Source of the DNA: Pseudomonadota bacterium
GTDB taxonomy: Bacteria > Pseudomonadota > Gammaproteobacteria > Steroidobacterales > Woeseiaceae
DNA length: 11,842 nt
Assembly (NCBI GenBank): GCA_022565135.1
Contig: JADFKA010000022.1
Coordinates: 1-11,842 of the forward strand
Direction of reading: 5' to 3'
Below the pieces are notes generated by a model, which ran no database searches, had not been told where the DNA came from, and saw only the letters and a list, made by a program, of their open reading frames with translations. A program made the translations under genes and the position numbers. Positions 1-6,661 of this stretch are shown one piece after another; within the stretch, counting starts at the first letter, position 1; every line of letters begins with the position of its first letter.

Positions 1-2103
1 TTTGCACGCAAACTCAAGGAGGCATTTCTCGCCTACAAGATCGAACAGGAATTTACCAAGCAACAAATCATGGCGTTTTTCCTGAACAAGATGTTTTTCG
101 GTCAGCGTGCTTACGGTGTTGCTGCCGCCGCACAGGTATATTTCAAGAAGGGCCTGCGCGAACTCAACGTTGCCGAGGCCGCCACCCTGGCGGGCGTTCT
201 TCCTGCACCATCTCGATACAATCCGGTGACCAGTGCCAGCGACGCGGCCCTGCGTCGCGGCTACGTGCTCGGCCGTATGCAAGACCTCGGCTTCATTACT
301 GACGACGAGTACGATGCGGCAATGGCGTTCCCCGTCGAATCGCGTCTGCATGGGGCAGCCATTGAGCTTTCGGCGCCTTACGTTGCTGAAATGGTCCGCC
401 GTAACATGTTGTCGCGTTACGGTGACCGCACATATACATCCGGCTACCAGGTCGTTACGACTCTTGATTCTCGTTTGCAGCAAGCTGCCAACTATGCATT
501 AAGAAACGGTCTGCTCGAGTTCACGCGCCGGCGCGGTTATCGCGGACCACTAAGCAGCGTCGCGCTAACTCCCGAAATATTAGCAGCACCGTTCAACGAG
601 TGGCCCGCCGAGATCCGGCAGGAACTCGAGCAATACGCACCGGGCGGCCTGTCCATCGCCATTGTGATCGCTGTCAACGAAGACAATAGCGTCGATATCC
701 TCCTCAGAACCGGCGCTCGCGAGACGATTCCCTGGCGCGGCATTAGCTGGGCAAAGCCTTTCATCGATCGGCGAACCGTTGGGCCGGAGCCGGAAACCGC
801 CGCGGATGTGTTAGCAATCGCCGATATCATCGTCATTATGCCGACTGCCGCCGGTCACTGGGCCCTCGCGCAAGTGCCTGAGGCACAGGCGGCTGTCGTT
901 TCAATCGATCCCGCTGACGGCGCAATTAGCAATCTGGCCGGCGGCTTCGACTTTGCGACAAGCAAATTCAATCGCGCGACACAAGCTTTTCGTCAGCCCG
1001 GATCGTCATTCAAACCTTTCATCTACTCGGCTGCTCTGGCGCATGGCAACACAGCGGCAACTGTAGTGCTGGACACACCTGTCGTTATCAGTTCCGAGGC
1101 ACTTGAGGCAGTCTGGAGGCCGACTGAATATTCCGGCCGGTTCTACGGGCCGACGCGTCTTCGCGAAGCGCTGGTCAGGTCGATGAACCTGGTCTCGGTG
1201 CGATTATTGTTGTTTGAGACGGGCATTGGCAACGCCGTGAGGCACATCGCTCGATTTGGCTTCGGCGACGCGGCGTTACCGAGAAACGGTTCGCTCGCCC
1301 TGGGTGCGGGCGCAACCTCACCACTCGACATGGTGCAGGGTTACGCGACGATAGCCAACGGCGGTTACGCCATCAAACCGTATGTCATCGATTCGATTTT
1401 CGGTACCGACGGAGACTTGCTGTACCGCGCCACGCCACCCGTCGTGTGCGAACCCTGTCAGGCGAAGCCGAACCTGGATTTTGACGACGAGCAGGTAGAA
1501 GAAATGTCTGCAGACCAGATGGCGGAGGTCGCATTGGATTATCGTCCCGATGCAGCAACGGCGCCTGAGTTGTTTGCCAACGTGGTCGCTGCGGAACGCG
1601 TCATTTCGGCGCAGAACATGTTTCTGATTCAGGACATGATGCGCGATGTTATTCAGCGGGGCACTGGTCGTCGTGCGCGGGATCTCGGGCGCAGTGACCT
1701 GTCGGGCAAGACTGGCACGTCGAATGACTTTCGTGACGCATGGTTTGGTGGGTTTAACGCCGACCTGGCCACTGTCGTCTGGGTTGGCTACGACGATGAT
1801 CTGCCGCTTGGCCCGGGCGAAGAAGGGTCCCGCACGGCACTGCCGATATGGATAGAGTTCATGCGTATCGCGCTTCGTGGCGTTCCCGAGCACCAGATGG
1901 CGATGCCCGATGGCATTGTTACGCAGTTGATCGACCGTGATACAGGCTGCCCGGCCCACGCGGGCCAGAGCAACGTCGTTTTCGAGATGTTTCGCGACGG
2001 TCATGTTCCAAGTTGCGATTCGGTCGAATCGCTCCCCGATATATTCAACGATGCGTCGGGAATCGACGCCCTGGAAGAAGAGGGAAAAGAGTCTCTTTTT
2101 TAG
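1..2103 (+). CDS. mrcA: Penicillin-binding protein 1A (bifunctional glycosyltransferase/transpeptidase), 5'-truncated
   Basis: Class A PBP that polymerises lipid II into glycan strands and cross-links stem peptides in the periplasm, anchored in the inner membrane. The reading frame is open from base 1, so the N-terminal signal anchor and the first glycosyltransferase motifs are missing; 700 residues are visible, against about 850 in E. coli PBP1a. The fragment starts inside the GT51 domain: RKLKEAFLAYKIE, then FLNKMFFG, YGVAAAAQVYF and TLAGVLPAPSRYNP (fragment residues 3 to about 75). An OB-like insert follows (about 180-290). The transpeptidase domain has SSFK with catalytic Ser335 (codon at 1003), SMN at 394-396 and KTGTS at 570-574. 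The acidic C-terminus ends in SLF, as is common in this family. The next gene starts 4 bp after the stop, so the two are probably co-transcribed. Family assignment is very secure; the choice of mrcA over other class A PBPs rests on the OB-like insert and tail. Confidence 0.95.
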   Translation, partial: FARKLKEAFLAYKIEQEFTKQQIMAFFLNKMFFGQRAYGVAAAAQVYFKKGLRELNVAEAATLAGVLPAPSRYNPVTSASDAALRRGYVLGRMQDLGFITDDEYDAAMAFPVESRLHGAAIELSAPYVAEMVRRNMLSRYGDRTYTSGYQVVTTLDSRLQQAANYALRNGLLEFTRRRGYRGPLSSVALTPEILAAPFNEWPAEIRQELEQYAPGGLSIAIVIAVNEDNSVDILLRTGARETIPWRGISWAKPFIDRRTVGPEPETAADVLAIADIIVIMPTAAGHWALAQVPEAQAAVVSIDPADGAISNLAGGFDFATSKFNRATQAFRQPGSSFKPFIYSAALAHGNTAATVVLDTPVVISSEALEAVWRPTEYSGRFYGPTRLREALVRSMNLVSVRLLLFETGIGNAVRHIARFGFGDAALPRNGSLALGAGATSPLDMVQGYATIANGGYAIKPYVIDSIFGTDGDLLYRATPPVVCEPCQAKPNLDFDDEQVEEMSADQMAEVALDYRPDAATAPELFANVVAAERVISAQNMFLIQDMMRDVIQRGTGRRARDLGRSDLSGKTGTSNDFRDAWFGGFNADLATVVWVGYDDDLPLGPGEEGSRTALPIWIEFMRIALRGVPEHQMAMPDGIVTQLIDRDTGCPAHAGQSNVVFEMFRDGHVPSCDSVESLPDIFNDASGIDALEEEGKESLF

Positions 2104-2107
2104 ACAG

Positions 2108-2722
2108 ATGATCAGTAAAAAAGTAAACGACGACGACCGGGCACGACAATTGCTCGCTCAGGAAGCCGCGAGAATTATCGTTGATCAGGGCATTCGTGAT
2201 TATCGCGTTGCCAAAATCAAGGCTGCAAAGCGCCTGGGCCTGACGCGTCGTGGCTCGTTGCCGAGAAACGGCGAAATTGAAGCTGCGCTCGGCGTACACC
2301 TGCAGCTATTCGGCCAGGAATTGCATGCAGAATTATTGCGCACAATGCGCGAAGCGGCAATTTCGGCAATGGAATTATTAGTGTCGTTTACACCGCGACT
2401 TGTCGGTCCTGTTCTGAGCGGCACAGCCGACACAAATTCGCCCGTTAGTCTGCATGTGTTTGCAGACAGTTCCGAGATGGTCGCAATGCGACTTACCGAT
2501 CTGGGGTTTTCGTATCGAGCCTACGAGCAGCGTCTGCGGAGTCGGCGTTCCAGTCGATATGACGCCCACACGTTCGCTGGCTTTCAGTTTCATTACCGCG
2601 ACACATCGATCGAGGCGACCGTATTTCCGGTCGACGGCATTCGGCAAGCGCCGATAAGTCCGATCGACGGCAAGCCAATGCGGCGCGCCGACGCAAAAGC
2701 TGTCCGGGAGTTACTAAGTTAA
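2108..2722 (+). CDS. Conserved hypothetical protein, possible nucleotidyltransferase-like fold
   Basis: A 204-residue soluble protein with no signal peptide or membrane segment. The N-terminal third is helical and basic (ARQLLAQEAARIIVDQGIRD, then KAAKRLGL and LPRNGEIEAALGVHLQLFGQ). The middle has LVGPVLSGTADTNSPVSLHVFAD, followed by EMVAMRLTDLGFSYR and a strand-rich C-terminal part ending PISPIDGKPMRRADAKAVRELL. I recall this as an uncharacterised family of beta- and gammaproteobacteria. The G-S-G-T stretch followed by alternating hydrophobic and acidic residues suggests a nucleotidyltransferase-type core, but I cannot see an intact catalytic GS...DxD signature, so activity is unproven. The start ATG at 2108, 4 bp after the mrcA stop, is preferred. 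An in-frame ATG at 2051 inside mrcA would add 19 residues of shadow sequence. No good Shine-Dalgarno lies close to 2108, which suggests translational coupling to mrcA. Confidence 0.75.
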   Translation: MISKKVNDDDRARQLLAQEAARIIVDQGIRDYRVAKIKAAKRLGLTRRGSLPRNGEIEAALGVHLQLFGQELHAELLRTMREAAISAMELLVSFTPRLVGPVLSGTADTNSPVSLHVFADSSEMVAMRLTDLGFSYRAYEQRLRSRRSSRYDAHTFAGFQFHYRDTSIEATVFPVDGIRQAPISPIDGKPMRRADAKAVRELLS

Positions 2723-2740
2723 CGTCGTACGATCCGCGAA

Positions 2741-2824
2741 CGGCATGTTCCTCCTCGTCATGTCTCGATCCCGCTTGACGGGAGCTCGCTACGCTGCGCT
2801 TTACTTCCGATGAGGAACATCCCG
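2741..2824. repeat. Palindromic element, first of two between convergent genes
   Basis: The arms 2741-2756 (CGGCATGTTCCTCCTC) and 2809-2824 (GATGAGGAACATCCCG) are inverted repeats matching at 14 of 16 positions. Inside lies a small nested hairpin, TCCCG (2769-2773), loop CTTGA, CGGGA (2779-2783). It starts 18 bp after the stop of the uncharacterised gene. There is no run of T after either arm, so it is not a classical intrinsic terminator; a REP-like or mRNA 3'-end-protecting structure is possible. Confidence 0.6.
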
Positions 2825-2845
2825 CCCACGAACCTCTCAGAGCAT

Positions 2846-2921
2846 AACGCGAAGCCCGGTCATCATCTCACTGAGCGCATGCCCTTTTAAGTGAAGGGAG
2901 ATGATGACCGGGCTCCGCGTT
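2846..2921. terminator. Large stem-loop downstream of gltA, probable bidirectional 3'-end structure
   Basis: Arms of 24 bp (2846-2869 and 2898-2921) pair at 23 of 24 positions, with only A2852 opposite C2915 mismatched, around a 28-nt loop. The arms contain CCCGGTCATCATCTC and its complement. The stem sits 4 bp past the gltA stop and also downstream of the mrcA operon, so it could act on transcripts from both sides. Neither side has an oligo-T tract, so efficient intrinsic termination is uncertain; it may instead block exonucleases or be a repeated palindromic element. Confidence 0.6.
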
Positions 2922-2925
2922 CTGA

Positions 2926-4218
2926 CTACCGCTCATCTATTGCTATGTAGTCGCGCCGCGATGGTCCCGTGTACAACTGCCGCGGTCGACTGATGCGACC
3001 GTTCGGATTGGAGATCATCTCTCGCCAGTGTGCAGTCCAGCCGACTGATCGACCGATCGCAAACATAACCGTGAACATCGAAGTAGGAATACCCAGTGCG
3101 CGATAAATGATACCCGAATAAAAATCGACATTCGGATACAGATTTTTCTCAATGAAGTATTCATCCTTCAGCGCAACCTCCTCGAGTTCGAGCGCAAGAT
3201 CGAACATCGGCGTGTCCGTTCGACCAAGACTCTTTAGTACCTTGTGGCACATCTCACGGATGATCGTTGCGCGCGGATCGAAATTTTTGTAGACGCGATG
3301 ACCGAAGCCCATGAGACGGAAGGGATCGTTTCTGTCTTTTGCTTTGTCGACGAACTTGGAAATCTGGCTGACATCACCAATTTCTTTGAGCATGTTCAGC
3401 ACAGCTTCGTTAGCACCACCATGAGCAGGTCCCCACAGTGCCGATATGCCGGCAGCAATGGCCGAGTACGGATTCGTTCCGGAGCTTCCTGCCATGCGCA
3501 CCGTCGATGTCGAACAATTTTGTTCATGGTCGGCATGCAGGATGAACAGCAGATCAAGAGCTTCCGCCGCAATGGGGTCAATATCATAAGGCTCCGCTGG
3601 CACAGCGAATAGCATCTGTAACAGGTTCTCGCAGTAGCTGAGTTCGTTGCGTGGATATATGAAGGGCTGGCCACTGTTCAGTTTGTAAGCGGCGGCGGCA
3701 ATTGTTGGCAGTTTCGCAAGAATCCTATGCGCGAATATGTCGCGGTGCGCGGGATCGTTAACATCCATCGTATCGTGGTAATAAGCGGACATTGAACCAA
3801 CCACAGCGGATAGCATCGCCATAGGATGCGCGTCATAACGAAAGCCCTTGAAGAAATTCAGCATGCCTTCGTTGAGCATCGTATGTCTGCGGATAGTATT
3901 TCTAAATTGCTCGAGCTCCACCGGCGTCGGCAACTCAGCGTGCAACAGCAGATACGAAACCTCGATAAAGCTCGAATTGGCGGCGAGCTGTTCGACAGGA
4001 TAACCCCGGTACAACAGGATGCCCTTCTCGCCGTCTATAAAGGTGATGTCAGACTCGCAGCTGCCCGTTGCCATGAATCCCGGGTCGTAGGTGAACACAC
4101 CGAGTTCTTTGTACAGTTTGCTGACGTCAATTCCATCGGGTCCAACGCTGCCCGAGTGAACTTGCAGTTCGATTTCGGTACCGCTGGGGCTTGTCAGGCG
4201 AAATGCGTCCTTCGACAT
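2926..4218 (-). CDS. gltA: Citrate synthase (type II, hexameric Gram-negative form)
   Basis: Condenses oxaloacetate with acetyl-CoA to citrate, the entry step of the TCA cycle, in the cytoplasm. The protein has 430 residues (E. coli GltA has about 427). The N-terminal small beta domain typical of the long Gram-negative enzymes is present (residues 1 to about 55). The active site is intact: HADHEQ (His231), GPAHGGANE (His266), GFGHRVY (His307) and YPNVDFYSG (Asp365), corresponding to the catalytic and oxaloacetate-binding residues of the family. The C-terminal SRPRQLYTG motif is also typical. ATG at 4218 is supported by an AAGGAT ribosome-binding sequence just upstream (4224-4229, complement). 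It is transcribed leftwards, convergent with the mrcA operon, and is separated from rpmE by 165 bp containing its own likely promoter. Long citrate synthases of this type are usually inhibited by NADH; this is family knowledge, not seen here. Confidence 0.98.
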   Translation of the reverse strand: MSKDAFRLTSPSGTEIELQVHSGSVGPDGIDVSKLYKELGVFTYDPGFMATGSCESDITFIDGEKGILLYRGYPVEQLAANSSFIEVSYLLLHAELPTPVELEQFRNTIRRHTMLNEGMLNFFKGFRYDAHPMAMLSAVVGSMSAYYHDTMDVNDPAHRDIFAHRILAKLPTIAAAAYKLNSGQPFIYPRNELSYCENLLQMLFAVPAEPYDIDPIAAEALDLLFILHADHEQNCSTSTVRMAGSSGTNPYSAIAAGISALWGPAHGGANEAVLNMLKEIGDVSQISKFVDKAKDRNDPFRLMGFGHRVYKNFDPRATIIREMCHKVLKSLGRTDTPMFDLALELEEVALKDEYFIEKNLYPNVDFYSGIIYRALGIPTSMFTVMFAIGRSVGWTAHWREMISNPNGRISRPRQLYTGPSRRDYIAIDER

Positions 4219-4259
4219 TGGAATCCTTTGACTCGCCGTATCTGGGAATTGTTAACACA

Positions 4260-4268
4260 AGCATAGCA
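4260..4268 (-). promoter_or_regulatory. Candidate extended -10 promoter of gltA
   Basis: Read on the minus strand, the sequence is TGCTATGCT: an extended -10 (TGn) followed by TATGCT, which matches TATAAT at four of six positions. No good -35 hexamer lies 16-18 bp upstream, as expected for an extended -10 promoter. Transcription would start near 4253, giving a leader of about 35 nt. A palindromic TGTTAACA (4250-4257) overlaps the expected start site and could be an operator, but this is speculative. Confidence 0.4.
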
Positions 4269-4340
4269 GAGCGCCGGCCATCCAGTACTTCGTCAAAGTG
4301 GTATTGACGGCGTGCTTAGGTCCGGGAACTAATGATGTGC

Positions 4341-4381
4341 GGCAATCAAGCGGTCGGACAAATGTCCCGACCTGGGTTGCC
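4341..4381 (-). terminator. Stem-loop directly downstream of rpmE
   Basis: Outer stem GGCAA (4341-4345) with TTGCC (4377-4381); inner stem GGTCGGAC (4352-4359) with GTCCCGACC (4364-4372), carrying one bulged base around an AAAT loop. It begins 2 bp past the rpmE stop and lies between rpmE and the gltA promoter. There is no T-rich tail, so it may be a weak terminator or a 3'-end stabiliser. Confidence 0.45.
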
Positions 4382-4383
4382 GA

Positions 4384-4587
4384 TTAGCTAATACCGTACT
4401 TGCGACGGAATTTGTCTACGCGGCCGCCGGTGTCGATAATCTTCTGTTTACCGGTGTAGAACGGATGGCAAGCAGAGCACACTTCTATAGAAAGGTCTTC
4501 GCTGAGCGTCGATCGCGTCGTGAACTCGTTACCGCAACTACAGGTTACTTTGATATCGCCATAGCTTGGATGGATGTCGGCTTTCAT
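4384..4587 (-). CDS. rpmE: 50S ribosomal protein L31 (zinc-binding form)
   Basis: Small ribosomal protein of 67 residues that bridges the large subunit to the small subunit. It begins MKADIHPSYGDIKVTCSCG and ends with DTGGRVDKFRRKYGIS, as in the E. coli protein. Four cysteines, Cys16, Cys18, Cys37 and Cys40, form the zinc site of the C+ form; cells often also have a cysteine-less paralogue used in zinc starvation, which is not in this window. The ATG at 4587 has GGAGAG in front of it (complement of 4595-4600). The frame stays open for 55 codons further upstream, but that extension runs through the promoter and DnaA boxes and does not resemble L31. It is transcribed alone, with a promoter 42-70 bp upstream. 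Confidence 0.97.
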   Translation of the reverse strand: MKADIHPSYGDIKVTCSCGNEFTTRSTLSEDLSIEVCSACHPFYTGKQKIIDTGGRVDKFRRKYGIS

Positions 4588-4628
4588 GTCACGCTCTCCG
4601 GAGCACTCGATCGTGGAAAAGGCCGCGT

Positions 4629-4657
4629 AGGATATAGCGAAGCGCGTATTGCCGCAA
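4629..4657 (-). promoter_or_regulatory. Sigma-70 type promoter of rpmE
   Basis: On the minus strand the -35 TTGCGG (complement of 4652-4657) and the -10 TATCCT (complement of 4629-4634) are separated by exactly 17 bp. Each matches its consensus at four of six positions. The start site would fall near 4622, giving a leader of about 35 nt before the rpmE ATG. The DnaA-box cluster begins 21 bp upstream of the -35, a suitable position for a regulator. Confidence 0.6.
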
Positions 4658-4678
4658 GCCCTGACCGCCAGCATGATT

Positions 4679-4713
4679 TTATCCACAGATCCTGTGGATA
4701 AGTCTGTGGAAAA
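4679..4713. promoter_or_regulatory. Cluster of three DnaA boxes
   Basis: Box 1 is TTATCCACA at 4679-4687 on the plus strand. Box 2 is TTATCCACA on the minus strand at 4693-4701. Together they form a perfect 10+10 bp inverted repeat around ATC. The G of box 1's arm and this ATC make a GATC Dam-type site (4688-4691). Box 3 is TTTTCCACA on the minus strand at 4705-4713, 3 bp from box 2. All three fit the E. coli consensus TTWTNCACA, and two are the highest-affinity form. A near-box, CGTGGAAAA, lies at 4612-4620 between the rpmE promoter and its start codon. The cluster is immediately upstream of the rpmE promoter. Confidence 0.7.
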
Positions 4714-4740
4714 AAATTGGGCGAAGGACCTAAGGTGCGG

Positions 4741-4895
4741 ATTTTCAAGCACCGTTGCTAATATGATTATTTTGTAGGCAATTTGTTAACTTCTGTAAAA
4801 TCAATATTTTACGTGATCTTCTCCACACCCAAAGTGAATTGGAGCGTCTCTTACACTGAAAATATAGGCATCCGCAAACTATTGTGCATAAAGCT
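4741..4895. other. AT-rich intergenic segment with a fourth DnaA box
   Basis: This is the remainder of the 308-bp gap between the hemW stop and the rpmE start. By direct count it has about 35% G+C (54 of 155), and only 28% in 4741-4800, clearly lower than the flanking genes. It contains TTATGCACA on the minus strand (4883-4891), which fits TTWTNCACA, and a near-match TTCTCCACA (4819-4827, plus) directly preceded by GATC (4815-4818, sharing no base with it). A perfect 7-bp hairpin, GTAAAAT (4795-4801) with ATTTTAC (4806-4812), lies in the middle and could end the hemW transcript. No gene was recognised on either strand. Confidence 0.55.
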
Positions 4896-6056
4896 TCAGG
4901 GTAAAAACTCGGCCTGCAAGTCATTCAGGAAGCGTTGGCCAAGCCCTGTGACGCGCCAGATGCCGCTTTGGATCTCATCAATGAGTTGCTTTTCCCGCAA
5001 TCCGGCAAGCCTGTCGCCTAACAGCGACCCTTGCAGTCCGGTCCGCTCCGTAAACAGTATTTCGTCAAAGCCATCGGTCAATCTCAGGGCATTGAGCATG
5101 AATTCGAATACGCATTCGGGCCCGCTCAGCGCCTTCAATCCAACGTTGCTACGCCCACTTTCCATGGCCTCCATGTATTGCAGCGGATTTGCGGGTTTGG
5201 AGTATCGCCAGATGTCGGTCCCATCTGACAATTTTCCGTGCGCGCCAGCACCCACTGCAAGATAATCTCCGAACTCCCAGTAATTCAGATTATGGCGGCA
5301 ACGTCTGCCACTATCTGCATAAGCCGATATTTCATACTGTGTGTAACCGCTTGCCGCCAGCCGTGCCTGCCCCTGCGTCATAATTTCAAAACTCAGATCT
5401 TCATCTGGCATGTCAGCTGGGGGTCGTGCGTAAAAAACGGTGTTTGGCTCCAGCGTCAGCTGATACCACGATATGTGTGCCGGACGCAGCCGGACTGCTT
5501 GCTCAAGATCATAGATTGCATCGCTAACGCCTTGCCCCGGCAATGCGTACATCACGTCCAGATTGATGTTAGTAAATCCGGCCGCATGCGCTGCATCGAC
5601 AGCTCGCTCAATGTCGCCAACCGTATGAATTCGCCCGAGCGCTGCCAGCGACTGTGCCTGAAAACTCTGCGCACCGATCGATAAGCGATTGACGCCGGCT
5701 TGACGGTATCCAAGTGGGTCACCGCATTCCACCGTGCCCGGATTCACCTCCATCGTCACCTCGACATTGTCAGCAAGATTGAAGTTGCTACTGATATCAT
5801 CAAGGAGCCTGCTGATTTCATCGGCCGTGAACAGGCTCGGTGTGCCGCCGCCAAGAAACACGCTGATAAGCGGTCGGCTGTCAGCGCGCGCGGCTTCTGC
5901 CTGCATATCGATCAGTAACGCATCAAGGTACCGTGCCCGCGGCGCATCCCGCCCTGCCGTATGGGAATTGAAGTCGCAATACGGGCACTTGCGTACGCAC
6001 CACGGCAGATGGACGTACAGCGACAAAGGCGGCGCCGGCAGCTCGTGACCCATCAT
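4896..6056 (-). CDS. hemW: HemW-type radical SAM heme chaperone
   Basis: A 386-residue radical SAM protein, long mis-annotated as oxygen-independent coproporphyrinogen III oxidase; HemW is now regarded as a heme chaperone that delivers heme to membrane haemoproteins. The iron-sulphur motif CVRKCPYC (Cys20, Cys24, Cys27) sits in the family context YVHLPWC...YCDFNSH. GGGTPS follows at 69-74, and the HemW signature HNLNYW is at 255-260, inside RHNLNYWEFGDYLAVGAGAH. That signature separates it from true HemN. The length agrees with E. coli HemW (378). Two adjacent ATGs (6056 and 6053) are possible starts. The first overlaps the rdgB stop by 4 bp (ATGA), which indicates translational coupling. It is the last gene of the PP2C-rph-rdgB-hemW cluster. 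Confidence 0.95.
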   Translation of the reverse strand: MMGHELPAPPLSLYVHLPWCVRKCPYCDFNSHTAGRDAPRARYLDALLIDMQAEAARADSRPLISVFLGGGTPSLFTADEISRLLDDISSNFNLADNVEVTMEVNPGTVECGDPLGYRQAGVNRLSIGAQSFQAQSLAALGRIHTVGDIERAVDAAHAAGFTNINLDVMYALPGQGVSDAIYDLEQAVRLRPAHISWYQLTLEPNTVFYARPPADMPDEDLSFEIMTQGQARLAASGYTQYEISAYADSGRRCRHNLNYWEFGDYLAVGAGAHGKLSDGTDIWRYSKPANPLQYMEAMESGRSNVGLKALSGPECVFEFMLNALRLTDGFDEILFTERTGLQGSLLGDRLAGLREKQLIDEIQSGIWRVTGLGQRFLNDLQAEFLP

Positions 6057-6655
6057 GCGGAGCTCAGTTGCCGCGCCAGCTCTTGCAGCGCTTTGCCGCG
6101 ATGACTGCGCGCGTTTTTGTCTGCCGTCGTCAGCTGTGCCGCACTGAGACCAATATCGATATCGAAGAACACCGGATCGTAGCCGAAGCCGCGATCACCA
6201 CGCCGCTCGCGCAAGATGGTGCCACGCCACTCGCCGGCCGCCAGAAATGCGTCGGCGTCGTTGGGCATAACGAAACAGGCTGTGCAATGAAACGCCGCAC
6301 CACGCTCGTCGTCGGGCACATCATCAAGTTCATGCAGCAACTTGTCGATGTTTGACTGATCGTCTGCATCGGGTCCCGAGTAGCGTGCTGAGTAGACACC
6401 TGGACGCCCTCCAAGAGCATCGACTGCAAGACCCGAATCATCTGCGATCGCGGGAAGGCCGGTGATGCCCGCAACGTGCCTTGCCTTGATCTCCGCGTTC
6501 TCGGCAAATGTTGCGCCGTTTTCCTCTACAGAGCTGATACCGAAGTCAGACTGCGGCACAACGATGATATTCAGAGCATTGAAAATGCGCGCAATCTCGC
6601 GCAACTTGCCGACGTTGCCACTCGCCATGACGATTTTATCAGGCAGTGGGCACAT
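6053..6655 (-). CDS. rdgB: XTP/dITP pyrophosphatase (non-canonical purine NTP phosphatase)
   Basis: Hydrolyses dITP, ITP and XTP to the monophosphate and pyrophosphate, keeping deaminated purines out of DNA and RNA. The protein has 200 residues (E. coli RdgB has 197). Family motifs in order: ASGNVGKLRE (11-20), EENGATFAENAEIKA, ADDSGL with the metal-binding and catalytic aspartates 72-73, GRPGVYSARYSG, GFGYDP (156-161) and the C-terminal SHRGKAL (184-190). The ATG at 6655 lies 6 bp past the rph stop. No strong Shine-Dalgarno is visible, so translation is probably coupled to rph. A second ATG, nine codons in (MASGNVGK), would also give a complete protein, so the exact N-terminus is uncertain. 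The stop overlaps the hemW start. Confidence 0.97.
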   Translation of the reverse strand: MCPLPDKIVMASGNVGKLREIARIFNALNIIVVPQSDFGISSVEENGATFAENAEIKARHVAGITGLPAIADDSGLAVDALGGRPGVYSARYSGPDADDQSNIDKLLHELDDVPDDERGAAFHCTACFVMPNDADAFLAAGEWRGTILRERRGDRGFGYDPVFFDIDIGLSAAQLTTADKNARSHRGKALQELARQLSSA

Positions 6656-6661
6656 TTCGAA

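Noticed and set aside
1318..2004. Long open frame of 228 codons on the minus strand within mrcA
   Set aside because: It lies entirely antisense to well-conserved transpeptidase motifs, has no recognisable domain, and follows from the codon bias of the real gene.
2085..2099. AAAAGAG-T-CTCTTTT palindrome followed by T residues at the end of mrcA
   Set aside because: It encodes the conserved acidic C-terminus (EGKESLF), is AT-rich with almost no loop, and the next gene begins 8 bp later, so a real terminator is unlikely.
4679..4717. Reading the TTATCCACAG/CTGTGGATAA palindrome as an intrinsic terminator
   Set aside because: On the minus strand the stem is followed by A residues rather than T, and no plus-strand gene lies upstream; the exact match to DnaA boxes explains it better.
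4588..4752. N-terminal extension of rpmE by 55 codons
   Set aside because: L31 homologues start at MKADIHP; the extension crosses the promoter and DnaA boxes and has no L31-like sequence, while GGAGAG sits just before the ATG at 4587.
4896..6056. Annotation as oxygen-independent coproporphyrinogen III oxidase (HemN)
   Set aside because: The HNxxYW signature at 255-260, the CxxxCxxC context and the 386-residue length fit HemW rather than the longer HemN.
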